In this document: positions 6,430 to 11,530 of the stretch, one piece after another
Layout: each line of letters begins with the position of its first letter
Position numbering within the stretch: the first letter of the stretch is position 1
Assembly (NCBI GenBank): GCA_937981515.1
Contig: CALJNY010000172.1
Location: forward strand, 1 to 11,530
Reading direction: 5' to 3'
DNA from: an uncultured Collinsella sp.
GTDB lineage: Bacteria > Actinomycetota > Coriobacteriia > Coriobacteriales > Coriobacteriaceae
DNA: 11,530 bases
Notes under the pieces: model-generated
Databases searched by the model: none
Seen by the model: the letters and a program-made list of their open reading frames with translations, nothing else
What the model was told of the DNA's origin: nothing
Position numbers and translations under genes: made by a program

Positions 6430-7131
6430 GTGGGCGAACCGAAGATCGTGGTGGTTGACTACCACAAGGGCAACTTGTCGAGCGTTGCGCGCGGGCTTGC
6501 GCGCGCCGGTGCCGCCGCCTGCACGTCGGACGATCCGGAGCAGATCCGCCGCGCCGACGGCCTGGTCATCCCGGGCGTGGGCGCGTTCTATGATGCGATC
6601 GCCTTTATGCGCCAGAGCGGCGAGGCGGACGCGGTGCTCGATGCCGTCGCCGCCGGAACTCCGCTGCTCGGCATCTGCCTGGGCCTTCAGCTATTTTTTG
6701 AGCGCGGCAACGAGGGCGTGCCTGCGGACGAGGGCGCGGTCGCCGACGGCAATGCCTCTGAGCAGACTGGCGGTCCCTGGGTCGATGGCCTGGGCATTAT
6801 GCGCGGTTCGTGCACGCGCTTGGAGTCGAGCCGCCTTAAGGTGCCGCACGTGGGCTGGGACCAGGTGCATATGACGCCTGCCGGTGCGGCCGATCCGCTG
6901 CTCGCCGGTTTTGCCGAGGGCGCCAACATGTACTTCACCCACAGCTATGCGGTGGCCGACGACGCCGATACCGCCGATGTGCTGGCACGCACGCACTATA
7001 CGCGGAGCTTCCCGTGCATCGTGCGTCATGGCAACGTGTGGGGCTGCCAGTTCCATCCCGAGAAATCCTCCGCGCTGGGTCAGCGCATCCTTAAGAACTT
7101 CGTCAACATCGTCGAGGAGGCTGGCCGATGA
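6430..7131 (+). CDS. hisH: Imidazole glycerol phosphate synthase, glutamine amidotransferase subunit HisH
   Basis: Class I glutaminase that supplies ammonia to HisF. The catalytic triad is Cys83 (LLGICLGLQ), His209 and Glu211 (QFHPEKS); the oxyanion region PGVGAF is at 48-53 and KVPHVGWD at 137-144. GTG 6430 is chosen because TGGAGGG (6419-6425) precedes it by a short 4-5 nt; the alternative GTG at 6418 would lie on top of that site, and an in-frame stop at 6409 excludes anything earlier. The chain is 233 residues, somewhat longer than the roughly 200 usual, with extra acidic and Gly-rich residues at about 92-116. The stop overlaps the hisA start (ATGA). Confidence 0.95.
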   Translation: MGEPKIVVVDYHKGNLSSVARGLARAGAAACTSDDPEQIRRADGLVIPGVGAFYDAIAFMRQSGEADAVLDAVAAGTPLLGICLGLQLFFERGNEGVPADEGAVADGNASEQTGGPWVDGLGIMRGSCTRLESSRLKVPHVGWDQVHMTPAGAADPLLAGFAEGANMYFTHSYAVADDADTADVLARTHYTRSFPCIVRHGNVWGCQFHPEKSSALGQRILKNFVNIVEEAGR

Positions 7132-7871
7132 TCCTGTTTCCCGCAATCGATCTGATCGGCGGCAAGGTCGTGCGCCTGGAGCGCGGTGACCGCAACCGCT
7201 GCAAGGTATATTCCGACGACCCCGTGGCCGTTGCCCGCTCGTTTGCCGAGCAGGGCGCGAGCTGGGTGCACGTCGTCGACCTGTCCGCTGCCTTTGGCGA
7301 GGACGAGGATGCGTGTGCTGCCAACTCGGCAGCGATTAAGGCCATCTGCGGCGTCGACGGTCTGTCCGTGGACGTGGGCGGCGGCGTCCGCTCGCTCGCG
7401 CGCATCGACGAGTTGGCAGGCTACGGCGCACGCCGCATCGCACTGGGCACCGTGCTGGTGACCGAGCCGGGTTTTGCCGAGGTGGCGGCCCAAGGCTTTG
7501 GCGAGTTGCTGGTGGCAGACATCGCCGCGCGCGACGGTCAGGTCAAGGTGAACGGCTGGCGTGACGGCGCGGGCGTGGCGCTCGACGATGCCGTGGCGCA
7601 GCTTACCGAGCTGGGCTTTAAACACCTGGTCTATACCGATATCGCGCGCGATGGCATGCAGACGGGCATCGACGTGGCGGCATATCGCCATGTGGCGCAG
7701 GCCGCGGGCTTTCCCGTCGTGGCTTCGGGCGGTATCTCGACGCTCGGCGATATTCGCGCGCTTGCCGCGGTGGGCGAGGGCGCCATCGAGGGTGCTATCA
7801 CTGGTCGTGCGCTCTACGAGGGCAACTTTACGCTGGCCCAGGCGCTGGCCGCCGCCCGAGGGGAGGAGTAG
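7128..7871 (+). CDS. hisA: ProFAR isomerase HisA
   Basis: A (beta/alpha)8 barrel that isomerises ProFAR to PRFAR by an Amadori rearrangement. The 247-residue chain has catalytic Asp8 (PAIDLIGG) and Asp171 (YTDIARDGM), the phosphate-binding loops VDVGGGVRS (81-89) and VASGGIST (198-205), and GW at 143-144. The ATG overlaps the hisH stop by the ATGA arrangement, and GAGGAGG (7114-7120) serves as its binding site. Some actinobacteria use a dual-function PriA here for tryptophan as well; nothing in this window decides that, because no trp gene is in view. Confidence 0.95.
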   Translation: MILFPAIDLIGGKVVRLERGDRNRCKVYSDDPVAVARSFAEQGASWVHVVDLSAAFGEDEDACAANSAAIKAICGVDGLSVDVGGGVRSLARIDELAGYGARRIALGTVLVTEPGFAEVAAQGFGELLVADIAARDGQVKVNGWRDGAGVALDDAVAQLTELGFKHLVYTDIARDGMQTGIDVAAYRHVAQAAGFPVVASGGISTLGDIRALAAVGEGAIEGAITGRALYEGNFTLAQALAAARGEE

Positions 7872-7874
7872 CCC

Positions 7875-8657
7875 ATGCTTACCAAACGCGTAATTCCCTG
7901 TCTGGATGTTAAGGACGGCCGCGTGGTCAAGGGCGTCAACTTTGTGAGCTTGCGCGATGCGGGCGACCCGGTGGAGCTAGCGCGTGCCTACGATCGCGAG
8001 GGTGCGGACGAGGTCGTCTTCCTGGACATTACCGCCACGAGCGACAACCGTGCGACGACTATCGAGATGGCGGCGCATGCGGCCGAGGAGCTCGCCATTC
8101 CCTATACCGTGGGCGGCGGCTTTCGCGACTTGGCGGGCATGCGGACCATGGTTGCCGCCGGCGCCGACAAGGTGTCGCTTAACTCTGCCGCTGTGCGCGA
8201 CCCGTCGTTGATCAGCCAGGCTGCCGCGGCGTTTGGCAGCCAGGCCGTGGTCGTGGCGATCGATGCCAAGCGAGTCGGTTTGCCCGGAGAGCCGGGTGCC
8301 GATAGGTGGGAGGTCTTTACCGCAGGAGGTCGCAACGCTACGGGTAGCGACGCGGTGGCGTGGGCCGAGGAGGCGGCTCGTCGTGGCGCCGGCGAAATCC
8401 TGCTGACCAGCATGGATCGCGACGGTACCAAGGCTGGTTTTGATTTGGCGCTCACCCGCGCCGTGGCGCGCGCGGTGCCGATTCCCGTCATCGCGAGCGG
8501 CGGCGTGGGCACACTCGAGCATTTTGCCGAGGGCGTGATCGAGGGCGAGGCCGACGCCGTGCTGGCGGCGAGCGTCTTTCACTTTGGAACCTTCAGCATT
8601 CGCGAAGTCAAAGAGTATATGGCCTCTCAAGGTATTCCTGTGAGGCTGGACTTCTAA
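7875..8657 (+). CDS. hisF: Imidazole glycerol phosphate synthase, cyclase subunit HisF
   Basis: Barrel subunit that uses ammonia channelled from HisH to turn PRFAR into imidazole glycerol phosphate and AICAR. The 260 residues are typical. Catalytic Asp11 (PCLDVKDG) and Asp130 (VAIDAKR) are present, as are Lys19 (KGVNF) and the gate residues Arg5, Glu46 and Lys99. Phosphate-site motifs TVGGGFRD (78-85) and VIASGGVGT (205-213) are intact. GGGAGGAG (7861-7868) lies 6 nt before the ATG and 3 nt separate it from the hisA stop. After this gene the tight spacing breaks: hisI follows only after 142 nt of structured sequence. Confidence 0.97.
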   Translation: MLTKRVIPCLDVKDGRVVKGVNFVSLRDAGDPVELARAYDREGADEVVFLDITATSDNRATTIEMAAHAAEELAIPYTVGGGFRDLAGMRTMVAAGADKVSLNSAAVRDPSLISQAAAAFGSQAVVVAIDAKRVGLPGEPGADRWEVFTAGGRNATGSDAVAWAEEAARRGAGEILLTSMDRDGTKAGFDLALTRAVARAVPIPVIASGGVGTLEHFAEGVIEGEADAVLAASVFHFGTFSIREVKEYMASQGIPVRLDF

Positions 8658-8670
8658 TGCTGCGGCTTGC

Positions 8671-8757
8671 CCAGGCACCCGACCTTCCGGCTCCAACCCT
8701 CCTCGCGTACTTAAGTACGCGTCGTCGGGCTTGTCGCTCGGAATCTCGGGCACCTGG
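8671..8757. repeat. 87-nt imperfect inverted repeat with an 18-bp palindromic tip, between hisF and hisI
   Basis: CCAGG/CCCGA/TTCCG at 8671-8689 pairs with CGGAA/TCGGG/CCTGG at 8739-8757, three 5-bp blocks separated by 2x2 mismatches. The middle holds the perfect palindrome CGCGTACTTAAGTACGCG (8704-8721). CAACCC (8694-8699) can also pair with GGGCTTG with one bulge. No T-tract follows. Such a cruciform-capable unit fits a REP/BIME- or MITE-like insertion into the operon; the gap encodes nothing else visible. Confidence 0.65.
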
Positions 8758-8799
8758 ACAACCCTCGCCGACCGGCGATGTTTAAATTGGGGAATTGAA

Positions 8800-9141
8800 A
8801 TGAGAGAAATTACTACTCCAGTGGATCTTAAATACGACGCCAAAGGATTGATTCCTTGTGTGGTTCAGCAATATGACACTGGTGAGGTGCTTATGGTTGC
8901 TTGGATGAACGAGGAATCGGTGGGGCTGACGCTCAAGACCGGCACCACGTGGTTTTGGAGCCGCAGCCGCCAGGAGCTCTGGAATAAGGGCGCGACGAGC
9001 GGCAATATGCAGGAGGTCAAGGAGCTCTGGGCCGACTGCGATAGCGATACGCTGCTGGTCAAGGTCGACTCGCCGGGTCCGGCCTGCCACACCGGCAACC
9101 GTACCTGCTTCTTTAAGCGCGTGGAAGGGGGAGTGCGATGA
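8800..9141 (+). CDS. hisI: Phosphoribosyl-AMP cyclohydrolase HisI
   Basis: Opens the adenine ring of phosphoribosyl-AMP, the third step. At 113 residues it is the stand-alone cyclohydrolase, not an E. coli-type HisIE fusion. Zinc and magnesium site residues are visible: the acidic cluster ADCDSD (78-83) with Cys80, and Cys96 and Cys103 in [21 protein letters not shown] (53-64) and SGN (67-69) are family marks. ATG 8800 follows GGGGA (8788-8792); the frame is open further back to 8731, but that lies inside the inverted repeat. The first 100 or so coding bases are clearly more AT-rich than the rest of the gene. Its stop overlaps the start of the next small gene. Confidence 0.95.
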   Translation: MREITTPVDLKYDAKGLIPCVVQQYDTGEVLMVAWMNEESVGLTLKTGTTWFWSRSRQELWNKGATSGNMQEVKELWADCDSDTLLVKVDSPGPACHTGNRTCFFKRVEGGVR

Positions 9142-9365
9142 AAGTCGTGACGCCGTTCGAGGTCGCCGACTGCAACACCGAGCTCCTCCGCGCGGGCGTG
9201 CCATGCCGCATGCACCTGACTGATGCCTGCGGGGCGCAGTCGCTTTGGCTCGAGGCCGAGAAAGAAAGGCTCGATGAGGCCCATGCCGTCATCGTCGAGT
9301 TCTTTGAGAAAAAGGGCGCAAAGCCTCGGTTCGATGAGACCGGTACCTACTTTACGCTGCAGTAA
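9138..9365 (+). CDS. 75-residue protein of unknown function embedded between hisI and hisE
   Basis: Not recognised with confidence. The ATG overlaps the hisI stop (ATGA) and a GGGGGAG site (9127-9133) precedes it, so it is probably translated with hisI; hisE follows after 15 nt. The chain reads as strand-helix-strand-strand-helix-strand: a start VVTPF, a helix around residues 8-18, a strand pair around [17 protein letters not shown] (23-39), an acidic/basic helix at 42-59 and a final strand YFTL. There is no signal peptide or membrane segment. I vaguely recall an NCBI family of small proteins named for an Arg-Asp-Ala-Cys motif; here Thr-Asp-Ala-Cys (28-31) is in a similar setting. The context suggests a link to histidine synthesis, perhaps as a partner or regulator of HisI or HisE, but that is inference. 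Confidence 0.8.
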   Translation: MKVVTPFEVADCNTELLRAGVPCRMHLTDACGAQSLWLEAEKERLDEAHAVIVEFFEKKGAKPRFDETGTYFTLQ

Positions 9366-9380
9366 CGAGAGGAAATAACC

Positions 9381-9698
9381 ATGGGAGTCAGAACAGCTAA
9401 CGTGCAGCCGGGAAATATCGGCGAGACGCTGACGGGACTGGCCGAGGTGATTCACGGCCGTCGCGACGCATCGCCGCAGGAGAGCTATACCGCCCGTCTG
9501 TTGACCGACGTCGAGGATGAGCTGCTCAAGAAGCTTGCCGAGGAGGCGAGCGAGGTGATCATGGCCTGCAAGGACAACGACCACGACCACATCCGCTACG
9601 AAGCTGGCGACCTGGTCTACCATCTGCTCGTAACGCTCGAACGCTACGGTATCACCCTCGACGAGCTGGCCGGCGAACTCAACGCCCGCCGCCACTAG
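9381..9698 (+). CDS. hisE: Phosphoribosyl-ATP pyrophosphatase HisE
   Basis: Hydrolyses phosphoribosyl-ATP to phosphoribosyl-AMP and pyrophosphate, the second step. The 105-residue all-helical MazG-like protein carries the magnesium-binding acidic residues in KKLAEEASEVIMA (Glu54, Glu55, Glu58) and YEAGDLVYH (Glu74, Asp77). GAGAGGA (9367-9373) lies 7 nt before the ATG. It is the last gene of the + strand his cluster; its TAG stop (9696-9698) lies within the first unit of a 27-nt direct repeat. Confidence 0.95.
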   Translation: MGVRTANVQPGNIGETLTGLAEVIHGRRDASPQESYTARLLTDVEDELLKKLAEEASEVIMACKDNDHDHIRYEAGDLVYHLLVTLERYGITLDELAGELNARRH

Positions 9699-9742
9699 TC
9701 ATTGGGGACGTTCTTAAACGACTAGTCGTTTGGGACAGTCTT
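9694..9742. repeat. 27-nt-spaced direct repeat with a 16-bp palindrome at the end of hisE
   Basis: ACTAGTCATTGGGGACGTTC starts at 9694 and the related ACTAGTCGTTTGGGACAGTC at 9721, about 18 of 22 aligned positions identical. Between and across them AAACGACTAGTCGTTT (9716-9731) is a perfect palindrome. GGGAC occurs in both units. The left unit includes the hisE stop codon, so either the element shaped the end of hisE or the gene ended there by chance. Confidence 0.65.
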
Positions 9743-9764
9743 TGTTGGTGTAACGGGGTCATGG

Positions 9765-9833
9765 AAGTTGCGGTGAAATAGGGACTGTTTAAGCGCTTCA
9801 TCAGGCAAAACAATCCCTATTCCACCGCAACTT
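9765..9833. terminator. 69-nt hairpin between convergent hisE and hisK, possible bidirectional terminator
   Basis: Arms 9765-9790 and 9808-9833 pair over 26 positions with two mismatches; the outer block starts AAGTTGCGGTG. The 17-nt loop holds AAGCGCTT. No long T-tract follows on either strand, so if it terminates both converging transcripts it does so mainly by stem strength. It could equally be a dispersed palindromic element; GGGAC is again present (9781-9785), and GGGACTGTTTAAGCG resembles GGGACGTTCTTAAACG at 9705-9720. Confidence 0.6.
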
Positions 9834-9845
9834 ATGAAGGGATGG

Positions 9846-10757
9846 TTAGGCGAGGGGCGTGGACTCCCATTCTCCGGTGAGGTGGGGGATGCCGAAGGTT
9901 CGGTAGCCGCAGTCGTAGGCGTGTGCCTGGGCCTCACGGATGTTCCAGCAGATGTCGCAGGCGCGGTGTGCGTCCGAGCCAAAGGTGATGGGTACCTCGG
10001 CGTGGGCGAAGCAGCGCAACAGCCCCGTCGAGGGGTAATAGTCGTCGAGGCCCTTGCGCGGTGCGGCGGTCGAGACCTCAACGTGGCGACCCGTATCGTG
10101 GGCGCATTCGGCCATCTGCTCCCAGAACGGCGCGGGATCAAAATCGGGCGCAAAGCCTTCCTTCGAAAAGCGCATGATCAGGTCGGGATGAGCCATCACG
10201 TCAAAGTTGAGCGGGCTTTCGCAGGCGCGGCACCAGTCATCGACATAGCGCTCCCACACGCCGTGCACGCCCAGGTTTTCCCAAACGTGCAGGTCGGTGT
10301 CGTCGTCGATCCAGCCGCAAAGGGAATCGGGTGTATCGGGGCGAGCGACGTTTTCCGTTCCCGCCGTACCCGCGGCGCCGGCCATGATATCGCCTGGGTT
10401 GCCAATCCAATGCACACTGCCCAGGCGCACGACGGCGCCCCGGGACCAGCGCTCAACCAAAGGCTCGCAGCCCTCGTACCAATCGCATTCAAAGCCATAG
10501 ATAAGCTCGAGCTCCGACGCGATCTGCGCGGCAAGCTTGCGGGCATCCTCAAAAGCCAGACGATGTGCCGGCAGGTCGCCCTCGACAACCTGCACCTCGC
10601 AGTTGGCATCCATGCTGGCGGGTAAGGTGAGGTGGTCGGTCGAGACCATGATCCGGCAGCCAGCGGCCGCGGCAGCGCGGACGTTTTCCTCAAACGAGGC
10701 ATGTCCGTCCGAAAACGAGGTGTGGGTGTGGCAATCGACCAGCGGGCAAGCAGACAT
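9846..10757 (-). CDS. hisK: PHP-family histidinol-phosphatase (HisK/HisJ type)
   Basis: Removes phosphate from histidinol phosphate, the step before HisD. PHP metal residues are all present in order: DCHTHTSFSDG (8-18; His10, His12, Asp17), STDH (His42), FECD (Glu90), SVHW (His116), MAHPDL (His190) and FGSDAH (Asp262, His264). At 303 residues it is longer than the roughly 260-270 common in the family, with an extra Gly/Ala/Asp-rich stretch at about 122-155. AAAGGAG lies 5 nt upstream of the start (10763-10769 on the + strand). It is convergent with the his operon, so it is transcribed separately. The monofunctional HisB and the absence of another phosphatase here support the assignment; a different PHP phosphoesterase is possible but less likely. 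Confidence 0.85.
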   Translation of the reverse strand: MSACPLVDCHTHTSFSDGHASFEENVRAAAAAGCRIMVSTDHLTLPASMDANCEVQVVEGDLPAHRLAFEDARKLAAQIASELELIYGFECDWYEGCEPLVERWSRGAVVRLGSVHWIGNPGDIMAGAAGTAGTENVARPDTPDSLCGWIDDDTDLHVWENLGVHGVWERYVDDWCRACESPLNFDVMAHPDLIMRFSKEGFAPDFDPAPFWEQMAECAHDTGRHVEVSTAAPRKGLDDYYPSTGLLRCFAHAEVPITFGSDAHRACDICWNIREAQAHAYDCGYRTFGIPHLTGEWESTPLA

Positions 10758-11058
10758 GGCAGCTCCTTTGCGTCAAGCGAATCCGCTTCATTGTAATGGC
10801 GCAGCTCTCAACACGCCGGACACGCCGGGGGTCGAAATCGATTGGAAAGGCTGCGCGATGCGCGGTGCGGCCTCGCTTGCGCTCTCAAAACATGTACATC
10901 AGCCTCCAAAAGCTGCAGAAAATGACATGTTTGGAGGCTGATGTACATGTTTGGATAGGGGCGAGGGCGGCGGCGGACGAAAGTCACGCCTGTGCCACGT
11001 CCGATGTGCTAGCGTTTGGATGAACAAAACGAGCCCGTGCGGAAAGGAGTCGGACCGT
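10758..11058. other. Divergent gap between hisK and the LarC2-like gene
   Basis: This 301-nt stretch has no credible gene. It holds the hisK ribosome binding site, a TACAAT on the - strand (10790-10795) that could be its -10 although no good -35 is seen, two tandem copies of ACACGCCGG (10811-10828), the 23-bp inverted repeat at 10888-10952, and the LarC2 binding site GAAAGGAG (11042-11049). Promoters for both divergent genes should lie here, but I cannot place the rightward one. Confidence 0.6.
10888..10952. repeat. Perfect 23-bp inverted repeat with ACATGT motifs
   Basis: The arm 10888-10910 (AAACATGTACATCAGCCTCC then AAA) matches the reverse complement of 10930-10952 without mismatch, around a 19-nt loop. 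ACATGTTTGGA also occurs as a direct repeat at 10925-10935 and 10945-10955, 20 nt apart. The right arm is followed by GGATAGG rather than a T-tract, so the structure is either an operator-like site, a cruciform element, or a dispersed repeat. Confidence 0.75.
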
Positions 11059-11530
11059 ATGCCATGCGATAGCACATCCCCGCTGTCCCGCGAGACCGAT
11101 GCACCCGAAACCATCGTCAAGTTGGAATGCGATATCGACGACGCATCGCCCGAGGTGCTCGCCTACGCTGCCGACCGCCTGCGCGAGGCGGGTGCGCGCG
11201 AGGTGCACTGGCTGCCCCTCTACTGCAAAAAAGGCCGCCCCGGTTGGCAGCTGCAGGTGATCTGCTCGCACGAGGATATCGAACGCCTGCAGACGATTAT
11301 CTTTTTGGAAACCACGACCAACGGCATTCGTCGCCAGGTCATGGAGCGCGTTTGCCTGCCACGCCGCTTTGAGCGCGTAACGACGCCATGGGGCGAGGTA
11401 TCCGTCAAGGTGGCCACCCTACCCGACGGCAGTGAGCGCGCGGCGCCCGAGTACGAGGACTGCGCCCGCCTTGCCCGCGAGCACAATGTGCCGCTCCAAC
11501 GCGTGATGCAGGCGGCCCAGAGCGCGGCAC
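11059..11530 (+). CDS. Stand-alone LarC C-terminal domain (LarC2) nickel-insertion protein, 3' partial
   Basis: At least 157 codons are open and the window ends before a stop. The sequence matches the LarC C-terminal domain, which binds nickel and helps install it into the pyridinium bisthiocarboxylate mononucleotide (nickel-pincer) cofactor of LarA-type racemases: ECDIDDASPE (23-32), CKKGRPG (56-62), FLETTTNGIRR (82-92), a TPWGEVSVKV strand pair (109-118) and PEYEDCARLA (130-139). ATG 11059 follows GAAAGGAG by 9 nt. In Lactiplantibacillus plantarum LarC1 and LarC2 are joined by programmed frameshift; here no LarC1 precedes, because upstream is a gene-free gap and then hisK on the other strand. 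LarB or LarE may follow beyond the window, but that cannot be seen. Confidence 0.8.
   Translation, partial: MPCDSTSPLSRETDAPETIVKLECDIDDASPEVLAYAADRLREAGAREVHWLPLYCKKGRPGWQLQVICSHEDIERLQTIIFLETTTNGIRRQVMERVCLPRRFERVTTPWGEVSVKVATLPDGSERAAPEYEDCARLAREHNVPLQRVMQAAQSAA

Noticed and set aside
7977..8843. 288-residue open frame on the - strand opposite hisF
   Set aside because: Overlaps hisF and the inverted repeat, has no homology marks and an Arg/His-rich shadow composition.
9834..10625. 263-residue + strand open frame opposite hisK
   Set aside because: The - strand frame carries the complete PHP metal-binding set and a good ribosome binding site; the + strand frame shows no motif.
10984..11271. 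95-residue - strand open frame over the start of the LarC2-like gene
   Set aside because: The + strand frame matches LarC2 motifs throughout and has a binding site; the - strand frame has neither.

Overview
The window looks like part of a high-GC Coriobacteriia chromosome, most likely Collinsella or a close relative. The basis is GC-rich coding sequence with strong GGAGG-type ribosome binding sites, the gene content, and intergenic palindromes built around GGGAC/GTCCC that I associate from memory with gut Coriobacteriia. The genus is an inference; no rRNA or tRNA gene is present.

Layout. Positions 1-155 hold the end of a gene whose C-terminus resembles SIS-domain sugar-phosphate isomerases or deglycases. 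It is followed at 229-1065 by a FrlC-like TIM-barrel sugar epimerase, so the left edge is probably a small fructosamine (Amadori product) or related sugar-use locus. A 326-nt gap (1066-1391) carries a degenerate 62-nt repeat array, a possible promoter and a leader hairpin.

Positions 1392-9698 hold a complete histidine biosynthesis cluster, all on the + strand: hisZ-hisG fusion, hisD, hisC, hisB, hisH, hisA, hisF, hisI, a 75-residue protein of unknown function, and hisE. A PHP-type histidinol-phosphatase (hisK) at 9846-10757 faces it on the - strand. Together they cover the whole pathway: HisZG, HisE and HisI convert PRPP and ATP to ProFAR; HisA isomerises it; HisHF makes IGP; HisB dehydrates it; HisC transaminates; HisK removes the phosphate; HisD oxidises histidinol to histidine. 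HisB is a dehydratase only, so the PHP enzyme fills the phosphatase gap. Within the cluster, hisDCB and hisHAF-like junctions are tight (stop/start overlaps or gaps of at most 6 nt), but three junctions (hisZG/hisD, hisB/hisH, hisF/hisI) are opened by structured sequence that could tune or terminate transcription.

The right edge, after a 301-nt divergent gap with a perfect 23-bp inverted repeat, holds the start of a stand-alone LarC C-terminal-domain gene (nickel-pincer cofactor synthesis), cut by the window end.

The most interesting signals are the HisZ-HisG fusion, the unknown 75-aa protein translationally coupled inside the his operon, the LarC2-only gene, and the series of different palindromic elements that occupy nearly every gap of the window.
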